Below the pieces are notes generated by a model. The model worked only from the letters and a program-made list of their open reading frames with translations, did not search any database and was not told the DNA's origin. A program made the position numbers and the translations under genes. Below are positions 7,350 to 15,553 of a stretch of DNA of 40,669 bases, in pieces (positions within the stretch are counted from its first letter, which is position 1; each line of letters opens with the position of its first letter). The DNA comes from Myxococcales bacterium (GTDB taxonomy: Bacteria; Myxococcota_A; UBA9042), in NCBI GenBank assembly GCA_009692425.1, contig SHZF01000039.1:1-40669 (forward strand), read 5' to 3'.

Positions 7350-10300
7350 ATCGCTCCCCCTGCTTCCTGGTCCACGGGCGCGACGCCGCTCTGAGGGTTC
7401 GGGCGGTCGCCGTCGTGCTGGCCTTGGGCATCCTGGCCAGTTGCGTCGAAAACCCGCCGAAAGGGCTGGCGCGCTCGCAAGCGGCCGAGGTCACGGTCAA
7501 GTTCGACTTCTTGCACCGTCCGCTGCCTGACATTCCGCTGCCCAACGACCTCGCCACGCGCCACGACCCGACGTCGGCGACCCTGCGGCGCATCAACGCC
7601 TCGATGGTGGCGCCGACCCAGTTCGAGCGGCGCACCCGCGAACTCGTCGACACGCTCGACGGCTGGGGCACGTTTTCGCCGATCAGCGTGCCGTTCACCG
7701 GCCCCATCGACGTCCTCGACCTCGCCAAGCGCCATCATGGCGACGACTACGCGTTTGCCAACGATGCGGTCTACGTGATCGACGTCACGCCCAACAGCCC
7801 CGGTTTTGGCAAGCCGCGCGAGCTCGATCTGGGCAACGGCAACTTCCCGGTCGTGCTGGAGAAACTCGACCACTACTGGCGTGCCGACCCGCGCGGCGAC
7901 ACGAACTCGGTGCTGTTCGAGGAGATCGACGAGGACACCAACGCCAACGGCAAGCTCGACCCCGGCGAAGACACCGACCTCGACGGCCGGCTCGACAAGC
8001 CGAACTGGCTGCCCGGCACGACGAAAGCCCGCAAGGACATGGATCTGGCCGAGCGCGCCGATGCGCTCATGACCTTCTGGGAGCGCGAGACGAACACGCT
8101 GCTGGCCCGTCCGCTGCAGCCCCTGCGCGAGCGCACCACCTACGCAGTGGTCGTTACGCGGCGCTTGAAGGACACCAAGGGCAAGCCAGTCGGTTCGCCG
8201 TATCCCTGGGTGCACCACCTGGCGCAGACCGACGCGCTGCGGCCGCTGCAGGATGTGCTCGCCGCCAACGCTGCGACCTACGGCGGCCTCAAGCTCACAG
8301 ACATTGCGTTTGCCCACACGTTCACCACCGGCTCGATGCTGGCCGACATCGTGGCCGTGCGCGACGGCATGAATGGCTCTGGCGCGCAGAAAGCGTTGCA
8401 GGCCGCGTTCCCGCCCGAGGTGTCGAACGTGGCCGAACTGCACGACGCCAAGCCGGCCAAGCCCTACGAATCGAAGTATTCCGTGTCGGGCGAAACCTTC
8501 GACGTCATCGTCAAGCTGCTGGCCCAGACCGGCATCGCGGGCGGCGGCGGGGTCGAGGCGACCAAGCGTCTGGGCAGGGCGCTCAAGTACGTCAGCCACC
8601 ACGCCGTCGCCAGCTATGACTCGCCGCAGTTTTTCGATCGGGTCGGCAAGGACGGCCGCTGGCTGGGGCTCAACGACCAGAGTTGGCCGCCCGACCTCGA
8701 CAAGGTGGCGGTACCGGCGCGCAAGGAGAAGGTCACGTTCTGGATGACGGTGCCACGCAAGGAGGCCACTGCGAACGGCAAGCCCGCGGGCATCGTGGTG
8801 CTGGGCCACGGCTACACCGGTTCAAAGACAGAAATCTTCGGCCTGCATGCGTGGTTCTCGATGATGGGCATGGTCGTGGTCGCAATCGACAACGTCAGCC
8901 ACGGCTTCGACCTGTCGCCCAAGGAGCAGGACCAGATCAGCCAGGTGTTCGAGGGCTTCGGGATCATGAAGCTGCTGGGCGCGCTGATGACCAACCGCAG
9001 CGTGGACCAGAACCTCGACGGCCAGGGTGACTCCGGCGCGGACTTCTGGACGGCCTATACTTTTCACACCCGCGACGTGGTGCGCCAGTCGGCCGTGGAC
9101 TACATGCAACTGATCCGCGTGCTGCGCGGCTTCGATGGCAAACGCACGTGGAAGTGGGACGCCAACGGCAACGGCAAGGCCGACGACCTGGCGGGCGACT
9201 TTGACGGCGATGGCTCGGTCGACGTCGGCGGGCCGGAGACGCCGATCCACATGACGGGCGGCTCGCTGGGTGGGATCATGGCGGCGGTCGTCGGCGGCAT
9301 CGAGCCCCAACTGCTGACGACGGCGCCGATCGCGGGCGGCGGCGGTCTCGTCGACGTGGGCGTCCGCTCGATTCAAGGCGGGGTCAAGGAAGCCGTCACG
9401 CTGCGGCTCATGTGCCCGATCTACGTGTCGGCGCCGGACAAGTCGGGGGCGCTCGACCTCGCCACCATCGTGCCGGACCTCAACGATGACAGGGAGATCA
9501 AGGTCGCGAGGCTGCCCGCCGACGTCGTTTCCAAGCTCGCGCCCGGAGACAGCGTGCGACTCGACAACCTCGGCAACGGCGAGTACGACTGCGCCCGCAT
9601 CTTTGCCGACACCGCGTGCCAGAATGCGTGCGATGCCGACGCCAAGGTCATCGGCAAGACGGCGTGCAGGGCGGCGTGCCTGACGTTGCGGCTCTCGGTG
9701 GCGTCGGACATCGACTTCGATGCACCCCAGGCGCACCGCTTCTCGTTCTTCAAGGGCGACCCGTTCGTACCGGGCCTGCGCGACGAGGAGAAGGGCAAGG
9801 CTTGCACGCTCAAGGCCGACGCGGCCAAGCCCGTGTACGTCGCCGAGCGGTTCGACTACGACGTGAGCCTCGCGCACCGCATTCGCGCCGTCAGTTTCAA
9901 GCGCGGTCAGACGCTGTCTCCCTTGGCCGAGGGGCTCGGCCTCAAGCGCGCCACACCGGGCATTCGCCGCTTCATGGGGTTTGCGCAGATGGTGCTCGAC
10001 CGCGCCGACCCCGCCGTGTACGCCCAGCATTTCCTGACCGGCGACGTGAAGTATGCCAACGGCGAGAAGGTGCAGACCCACGCGCTCGTGCTGAACACCG
10101 TTGGCGACATGAACGTGCCGGTGTCGACGGGCGCTGCCATCGGGCGCGCGGCGGGACTGCTCGACTTCAAGACGAAAATCCCGGAATGGGGCGGGCGCAC
10201 GGTCAACCAGACACTCATCGACACCTACGTGCTCGAGGCCGTTGATAAGATTCCGCGTTTCGTCGCGCCCGATGGCACGCCGGTGCTGTTCGATCCCGAG

Positions 10301-10735
10301 GACCTGAGCGGGTCCGCCACGCCGACGATGCTGCCGCCCGCCGGCCAGAAGGTCACCTTTGCGGGGCCGTTGGCGCGCGGCAAGGACGGCTTTCACGTGC
10401 CGCGGTTGAGCCCGCCCTTGCACACGAAGGCCATGGCCAAAGACGCGGCGGGCGGTGTGTCGGGCACGTTCTTCCCCTTCATCGAGCCGGCCGGCAAGCA
10501 CGGCTTCTGGAACCCGGGCGAGCATTGGGACTCCCAGCGCAAGCAGTGCGAGCAGGACGCCGAGGCCGCGGGCAAGGACGGCGCGGGGTGCAAGGACGGG
10601 CCGTGGTTCGACCATGGTTCGACCGTGGTGTCGAGCTTGGGGGCGTGGATGCACTCGGGTGGCAAGGCGTTTCGCATCGTGGATTGCCTGGTCGACGGGT
10701 GTCCGGAAGTGCTGGGACAGCCGAAGGGGCGCTAG
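7346..10735 (+). CDS. Large lipase-like alpha/beta-hydrolase lipoprotein
   Basis: A 1129-residue lipoprotein. The ATG at 7346 has GGAGG just upstream and overlaps the previous stop. The leader VAVVLALGILASC ends in a lipobox with Cys33. The body contains an alpha/beta-hydrolase fold: the oxyanion region GIVVLGHGYTGSKTE near residue 480, a VVVAIDNVSHG strand, and the nucleophile elbow MTGGSLGG near 637. This resembles the large bacterial extracellular lipase/virulence-lipase families. Two Asp-rich calcium-loop-like segments stand out: near residue 195 (DEDTNANGKLDPGED) and near 602 (DANGNGKADD, DFDGDGSVD). A CNACDADAK-type Cys-rich insert lies near 755. It probably sits on the outer surface and cleaves esters; the substrate is unknown. 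The next gene starts immediately after its stop. Confidence 0.75.
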   Translation: MNRSPCFLVHGRDAALRVRAVAVVLALGILASCVENPPKGLARSQAAEVTVKFDFLHRPLPDIPLPNDLATRHDPTSATLRRINASMVAPTQFERRTRELVDTLDGWGTFSPISVPFTGPIDVLDLAKRHHGDDYAFANDAVYVIDVTPNSPGFGKPRELDLGNGNFPVVLEKLDHYWRADPRGDTNSVLFEEIDEDTNANGKLDPGEDTDLDGRLDKPNWLPGTTKARKDMDLAERADALMTFWERETNTLLARPLQPLRERTTYAVVVTRRLKDTKGKPVGSPYPWVHHLAQTDALRPLQDVLAANAATYGGLKLTDIAFAHTFTTGSMLADIVAVRDGMNGSGAQKALQAAFPPEVSNVAELHDAKPAKPYESKYSVSGETFDVIVKLLAQTGIAGGGGVEATKRLGRALKYVSHHAVASYDSPQFFDRVGKDGRWLGLNDQSWPPDLDKVAVPARKEKVTFWMTVPRKEATANGKPAGIVVLGHGYTGSKTEIFGLHAWFSMMGMVVVAIDNVSHGFDLSPKEQDQISQVFEGFGIMKLLGALMTNRSVDQNLDGQGDSGADFWTAYTFHTRDVVRQSAVDYMQLIRVLRGFDGKRTWKWDANGNGKADDLAGDFDGDGSVDVGGPETPIHMTGGSLGGIMAAVVGGIEPQLLTTAPIAGGGGLVDVGVRSIQGGVKEAVTLRLMCPIYVSAPDKSGALDLATIVPDLNDDREIKVARLPADVVSKLAPGDSVRLDNLGNGEYDCARIFADTACQNACDADAKVIGKTACRAACLTLRLSVASDIDFDAPQAHRFSFFKGDPFVPGLRDEEKGKACTLKADAAKPVYVAERFDYDVSLAHRIRAVSFKRGQTLSPLAEGLGLKRATPGIRRFMGFAQMVLDRADPAVYAQHFLTGDVKYANGEKVQTHALVLNTVGDMNVPVSTGAAIGRAAGLLDFKTKIPEWGGRTVNQTLIDTYVLEAVDKIPRFVAPDGTPVLFDPEDLSGSATPTMLPPAGQKVTFAGPLARGKDGFHVPRLSPPLHTKAMAKDAAGGVSGTFFPFIEPAGKHGFWNPGEHWDSQRKQCEQDAEAAGKDGAGCKDGPWFDHGSTVVSSLGAWMHSGGKAFRIVDCLVDGCPEVLGQPKGR

Positions 10736-12115
10736 ATGTCGAGCGAACTTCCTGCCCCGACCGCCGCGCCGCTGTTTCCCCTCAGCGTCGCCCAAGCTCT
10801 GGCGCGCATCGAGGCCCGCGAGCCCGAACTGCACGCCTTCATCTCCCGACGCCCGGCCGCCGACGTGGTGGCCGAAGCCGCCGCGCGCGCCGACGAGGCT
10901 CCCCGCTCGCCGCTCCATGGGGTGCCGTTTTCGCTCAAGGACGAATGGGAGACGCTCGACCTGCCTACCACCACCGGCTCGTGGCGCCACCGTGCGCGCA
11001 AGTCGTCGCTGGACTCGTCCGTGGTGCAGGTCTTCCGCGCCGCGGGCGCTGTGCTGCTCGGCAAGACGAACCTGAGTGACCTCGGCTTGGCGCCAGAGGC
11101 GACGAGTTGGCTTGTGGGCGCGACGCGCAACCCGCTGGACCTGACGCGCACCGCCGGGGGCTCGTCAGGGGGTGCCGCCGCCGCGGTCGCCGACGGCATG
11201 AGCGGCTTTGACTGGGGTACCGACATCGGTGGGTCGATTCGCTACCCGGCGGCCCTGTGCGGCGTGTTCGGGCTGCGGCTGAGTTCGGAAACCTGGCCGA
11301 TTACCGGCATGTTCCCGATCGTACCGCCCGCGATGACGTGGATGTGTGCCCAGGGCCCGCTTGCGCGCACCCTGCCGCAGTTGCGCGCTGTGCTCGACGT
11401 GGCGCGGCCGATCGTGCGCACCGGGCCCGCGCGTGGCCCATTTCAAGCGCGCGAGGCGGTGCTGTACCTGCCCGGCGCCGGCAATCGCTGGCCGCGCTTT
11501 GCCGACGACGTGACACCGGCGCTGGCCCGCGTGGTCGGCGCACCCAACGAAAACCATGGACTGCCGAGCATTGCCAAGGTGCAGTGGATCTTCAACGGCG
11601 TCTGGTGCAGCCACCTGATGGACCTGCTCGACGCCGAGCCCGGGTTGCGCCTGGTGCCGTCGATCGGCGCGGTGCTGGGGGCCGTGGTGGGGCGCGGGTC
11701 GCTGGGCCGGGGGTTTCATCCGGCGACCGCCGAAATCCTGTTGCAGATCGCGGTGGGCCGTGCGCTCCTGTACCACAGCAAGCCGCGTGCGCTGGCTGCG
11801 GCCCACGCCGTGCGCGCCGGCTTTCAGCGCCTGTGGGACCGTGGCGCCGTTGTCGTGATGCCGGTGTGCGGGTGGCCGGCACCGCGCCCCGGCCGCACGA
11901 ACTGGAACCCGCGCCTCATCGAGTGTACGGTGCCCGGCAATCTGGCCGACGCGACCGGGCTCAGCATCCCGTGGGGCACCTTCGACGACGGGCTGCCGCG
12001 CGCGCTGCAGTTGCTCGGTCCGCCGGGGTCCGAGGACGAACTGATCGACCTGGGCGAGCGCCTGTTGGCAAGTCCTGGCGCTCCCGGAATTGCCCCGAGC
12101 GCGGCCGCCGCGTAG
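10736..12115 (+). CDS. Amidase-signature family hydrolase
   Basis: 459 residues with the full Ser-cisSer-Lys triad of the amidase signature family. Lys68 lies in VPFSLKDE, the cis-Ser in AGGSSGGA (about 143-144) and the nucleophile Ser167 in [12 protein letters not shown]. Family members hydrolyse small amides or carbamates, fatty acid amides, or act in GatA. GatA is unlikely because no gatB or gatC is nearby. The ATG directly follows the TAG of the lipoprotein gene with AAGGGG upstream, so the gene belongs to the same operon. No signal peptide is seen, so it is probably cytoplasmic. Pairing with a surface lipase-like protein could mean uptake and breakdown of an ester/amide compound, which is only inference. 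Confidence 0.85.
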   Translation: MSSELPAPTAAPLFPLSVAQALARIEAREPELHAFISRRPAADVVAEAAARADEAPRSPLHGVPFSLKDEWETLDLPTTTGSWRHRARKSSLDSSVVQVFRAAGAVLLGKTNLSDLGLAPEATSWLVGATRNPLDLTRTAGGSSGGAAAAVADGMSGFDWGTDIGGSIRYPAALCGVFGLRLSSETWPITGMFPIVPPAMTWMCAQGPLARTLPQLRAVLDVARPIVRTGPARGPFQAREAVLYLPGAGNRWPRFADDVTPALARVVGAPNENHGLPSIAKVQWIFNGVWCSHLMDLLDAEPGLRLVPSIGAVLGAVVGRGSLGRGFHPATAEILLQIAVGRALLYHSKPRALAAAHAVRAGFQRLWDRGAVVVMPVCGWPAPRPGRTNWNPRLIECTVPGNLADATGLSIPWGTFDDGLPRALQLLGPPGSEDELIDLGERLLASPGAPGIAPSAAAA

Positions 12116-12161
12116 GCTGTCTCGCGCCGCAGTCTTGCGCCCTCGCACGGGAACCCAGCCC

Positions 12162-14144
12162 ATGAATGCCCAGCGCCTTGCTCGTGCCCTGTTGTGCGCA
12201 AGCGCCCTGCTCGCTGCGCTGCCGGCCGCCGCTGCGGTGCCCACCCTCGTCCCCGTCCATGGTGCCCTGCTCGCGCCCGGCGGGCTGCCGGTCCCGGACG
12301 GGCTGTACGAGGTGAAGTTCCGCATCCACGACGCGGAGACCGGCGGCAAGGAGCTGTGGACCGAGGGCCTCGTGCAGGTGGGCATCAAGAACGGCGGCTT
12401 CTTCACGACTCTCGGCCAGAAGACGCCCTTGGGCGCCGCGCTGGCTGTGGCGACGGCCAACGGGCAGGCGTGGCTTGGGGTGCAGGTCGAAAGCGAGCCA
12501 GAACTGCCGCGCCGGGTGTTGGCTGCGGTGCCGTTCGCGCTGCGGGCGGCGCTGGCCGAAGGACTCGACTGTTCTGGTTGCATCGGTGCCACGCACCTGA
12601 GCCCGAACCTACTCAACGATTTTGTGAAATCGGCCAACCTCGCCAAGGTCGCGGTCACGGGCAAGTTCGAAGACCTGAGCGGCAAGCCCGACTTCTCCGC
12701 CTACGTGGCCAATGGCGCCCTGGCCGAAGTGGCGCTGACGGGCGCCTTCGGCGACCTCAAGAAAGTCCCGCAAATGGCCAAGGTGGGCACCGCGTGCGGC
12801 AGTGGCCTCGCGGTCAAGGGCATCAAGGCCGACGGATCGCTCGACTGCACCGCGGTATCGGCCAGCTTGCCCTTGGATGGCCTCGCGCAGATTTCGAACG
12901 GCCTGCTGCAGAACGTGTTCGTCGACAGCTTTGCCGGCGGCTCGATCCCGATCCCCGACGCCGACCCGATCGGCGTGTGGCTGCAGGCGCCTGTCCCCGA
13001 CCTCGGCACCGCGCTCGAGCTCAGCGTCAGCATCGACCTGACGACGACGAGCACCGGCCAGATTCGCCTCAAGTTGTATGCCCCCGACAACACGGAGTAC
13101 CTGCTGCACGACAAGGGCGGCGACGCGAACGTACTCAAGGTGACGTACCCCAAGCCCGACCTCCCGGTGGCCGGCGATCTGACGACCTGGGTCGGCAAGA
13201 ATCCGCAGGGCTCGTGGAAGCTGCACATCGTCGATACCAAGGCCGGCCTCGGCGGCAACGACGGCCAGGTCAAGGCGTTCGTCGTCACGGTCAAGACGCT
13301 GGCGTCAGGCAAGCTGCTCGTCAACGGCAACCTCGCCGTCAAGGGGACTGTCGTAGCGGGCGGCAACATCGACGCGACCCACGGCCTGCAGATTCCGGTC
13401 GGCAACGTGACGCCGCCCTGCGACAAGGCCAACGTGGGCGCCATCCGCGTCGATCCCGTGGCGGGCCAGTTGTTGGTGTGCGATGGGTTGAATTGGCGCA
13501 CGCTGACGTTCCTGGCGCTGTGCGGCAACGGCGTGTTGAACGTCGGCGAGGAGTGCGACGACAGCAACCTGACGAAGACCGACGCGTGCACCGACGTGTG
13601 CAAGAAGGCGAAGTGCGGCGATGGCATCGTCCAGGCCGGCGTCGAGACGTGCGACGACGGCAACGAGATCGACGGCGACGCGTGTCCGAAGACGTGCAAA
13701 GTCGTTGCGCTGCAGGCCTGCGCGATCAAGGAGGCCGAGCATCCCTCGTACACCACGCCCGCGAAGGATGTCGTGCTGTGCGGCAACAAGTATGCGCCGT
13801 CGAACATGAACGGGGCGTGCAACGCGGGTTGGTCGGTGTGCCGCCTCGCCCAGTGGAATGCGCGCTATCCGAAGGGCAGCTTCCCCGGCGGCAAGCAGGC
13901 ATCGTTTGGCGTCGATCAGACCGCGCGCTCGTGTGGCGTATGGAATGCGGGCGCCCCGGTGAACGGCGAGACTTGGTGCTGCACGAACTGCAACGACGGC
14001 TACAATCCATGGAACAGTGGCAAGTACTTGCTGGCCGACAATGGCACCACGATCCTGAAGGGCTCGGGCGGCTGCTGCGGCTGGGACACCACGTTCTCGG
14101 ATGGCTCGTCGTCGAATATGGCGGTCTACTGCTGCCGCGACTGA
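12162..14144 (+). CDS. Secreted modular protein: P-domain plus myxococcal Cys-rich repeats
   Basis: 660 residues. The start at 12162 gives a clean signal peptide ([19 protein letters not shown]). Residues 26-150 form the same module as in the fibrinogen-like protein at 1865-3610 ([38 protein letters not shown]). About 250-382 is a proprotein-convertase P-domain-like beta sandwich ([36 protein letters not shown]). About 453-513 has two myxococcal disulfide repeats ([31 protein letters not shown]). The last 145 residues are Cys-, Asn- and Trp-rich with an unknown fold ([18 protein letters not shown], ending YCCRD). A surface-exposed binding protein is likely. It follows the amidase gene by 46 bases and may be the last gene of that run. 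Confidence 0.8.
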   Translation: MNAQRLARALLCASALLAALPAAAAVPTLVPVHGALLAPGGLPVPDGLYEVKFRIHDAETGGKELWTEGLVQVGIKNGGFFTTLGQKTPLGAALAVATANGQAWLGVQVESEPELPRRVLAAVPFALRAALAEGLDCSGCIGATHLSPNLLNDFVKSANLAKVAVTGKFEDLSGKPDFSAYVANGALAEVALTGAFGDLKKVPQMAKVGTACGSGLAVKGIKADGSLDCTAVSASLPLDGLAQISNGLLQNVFVDSFAGGSIPIPDADPIGVWLQAPVPDLGTALELSVSIDLTTTSTGQIRLKLYAPDNTEYLLHDKGGDANVLKVTYPKPDLPVAGDLTTWVGKNPQGSWKLHIVDTKAGLGGNDGQVKAFVVTVKTLASGKLLVNGNLAVKGTVVAGGNIDATHGLQIPVGNVTPPCDKANVGAIRVDPVAGQLLVCDGLNWRTLTFLALCGNGVLNVGEECDDSNLTKTDACTDVCKKAKCGDGIVQAGVETCDDGNEIDGDACPKTCKVVALQACAIKEAEHPSYTTPAKDVVLCGNKYAPSNMNGACNAGWSVCRLAQWNARYPKGSFPGGKQASFGVDQTARSCGVWNAGAPVNGETWCCTNCNDGYNPWNSGKYLLADNGTTILKGSGGCCGWDTTFSDGSSSNMAVYCCRD

Positions 14145-14180
14145 CGTTGCGAGCGGCGTTTCATGTGCTGCGGGCGATCG

Positions 14181-15368
14181 TTACAGCAAGGGCGGCAGGA
14201 TCAGCCCCGCCAGTGCCGCGAAGTACAGGACCGTCGTCGAAATCATCCCCGACTTGTTGAGGCGCGTCGCCTCTGCCTCCTTGCCGTCGTCGTGCAGGTG
14301 CGTCGTGCGCACCACGATGGCGATGCCGGCCATCACGTATAAGTACGTCGCGATGTACACCTTGTCGATCAGCACGAGGTACGCGATGTCGGGCAGGTCC
14401 TGGTTGAGCGTCATCTGCAACGCGACCACGGTCAGCAGCGACGTGATGCCGAGTTCGACGCGGCTGTCGACGTAGCTGGTGCGGAACAGGAACATCATCG
14501 ACGCGCACAGCACGACGCACACCACCGGCAGCAGCATCTTGATGAGGTGCGGCACGGGCGGGCGGTGCACGGGCAGTTCGATGCGCGCCCGGCTGAATTC
14601 AAGGTGCTTGGCCGTGCGCGGGTCGCCGAAGTTTGTCGCGTAGTGGCGCACCTTCAACACCAGCTTCGGCGTGCCGATAGCGAGGCCGGGCAGCTTGATG
14701 TCCGGGTTCATCGAGATCGGCACGGTGTCCGGCACATACGTCATCGCCTCGACGCTCAGGTTCTTGTCCTCGAACTCGATGAAAAGCACCTGCTTGTCGA
14801 GCGGGTAGTCGTAGAGCGGGAGTTTGCACGAGAAGCGGCCCTGCACACGCACGACTTGGTAGCGCTGGCCGTCGTCGAGTTCCTGCGGGGCTTCGTTGTC
14901 GTTGTTGCGGATGTGGCCCCACAACTCGGCGGGGTTGACGAACTCCATCGACTCAGCGGGATCGAAGTCTTTGCTCGTCCAACGGAACCACAGGTAGACG
15001 TCGGCCGCGTAGGTGTGCGTCTTGAGGTCGAGGCTCTGGATGTCGTTGAGGTAGGCACCGACGACGACTTTTTCGCCCTTGATCTCGGCGGCGGGCTCTG
15101 CGGCCTTGGCGTCTCCTTCACCAGCCGCCGCTTCAGGCGCGGCGTCTGCAGTCGGCGGGGTGGCGTCGGCCGGGGCGCCTGCGCCGGCGGGCTCTGCAGC
15201 CGGAGGGGGCGCGTTTTCGACTTCTACCGCGGCCATGGCGGGCAGGCCAATCAGCAGCACAAGGGCAGGCAGGGCGACCAGACGGGCACGCTTGCCGATG
15301 CGACCCCAACGGCGCCGGCGCCGCGCGGAGGAGGAGACTTCGGGAAGAACTTCGGGCGGGCTGAACAT
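14181..15368 (-). CDS. Pentameric ligand-gated ion channel (prokaryotic Cys-loop receptor family)
   Basis: 395 residues. The ATG at 15368 has GGAGG five bases upstream. An Arg-rich start and signal-like segment (ALVLLIGLPAMA) are followed by a Pro/Ala linker (52-95). The ligand-binding beta-sandwich domain spans about 98-268 and includes the loop CKLPLYDYPLDKQVLF: Cys181 is present but its usual partner is Leu, as in other bacterial members. Four membrane helices follow: M1 about 275-295, M2 about 302-320, M3 about 336-354, M4 about 374-394. M2 contains SLLTVVALQ, close to the ELIC pore helix, and a Glu at its cytoplasmic start, hinting at cation selectivity. Such channels open on amines, protons or other ligands; the ligand here is unknown. 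M3-M4 is joined by a short loop. It stands 185 bases downstream of the Cys-rich lipoprotein gene. Confidence 0.88.
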   Translation of the reverse strand: MFSPPEVLPEVSSSARRRRRWGRIGKRARLVALPALVLLIGLPAMAAVEVENAPPPAAEPAGAGAPADATPPTADAAPEAAAGEGDAKAAEPAAEIKGEKVVVGAYLNDIQSLDLKTHTYAADVYLWFRWTSKDFDPAESMEFVNPAELWGHIRNNDNEAPQELDDGQRYQVVRVQGRFSCKLPLYDYPLDKQVLFIEFEDKNLSVEAMTYVPDTVPISMNPDIKLPGLAIGTPKLVLKVRHYATNFGDPRTAKHLEFSRARIELPVHRPPVPHLIKMLLPVVCVVLCASMMFLFRTSYVDSRVELGITSLLTVVALQMTLNQDLPDIAYLVLIDKVYIATYLYVMAGIAIVVRTTHLHDDGKEAEATRLNKSGMISTTVLYFAALAGLILPPLL

Positions 15369-15553
15369 GGCCACCTCCAGGAAGACAGGCACCACGCGCT
15401 CGAGGGCCCCGGACCAACAGGCGTGTGCGGAAAGCGATGCGAGGGTCGGGGCAGAACCGCCGAGGCTTGGCGAGCGAATCTGAGTATCCGGGCAAGTGGC
15501 GGCCGGCGTAAAGGGCTTTGCCACCGATGTTTAGCTCGGCGCGGCGCCCTGGC

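Noticed and set aside
8822-10990. A 722-codon minus-strand open frame
   Set aside because: It lies opposite the lipase-like lipoprotein gene, has no ribosome binding site and reads as Arg/Ala/His-rich noise.
10736-12115. GatA subunit of the tRNA amidotransferase
   Set aside because: The triad is shared, but there is no gatB or gatC nearby and the gene is coupled to a lipase-like lipoprotein.
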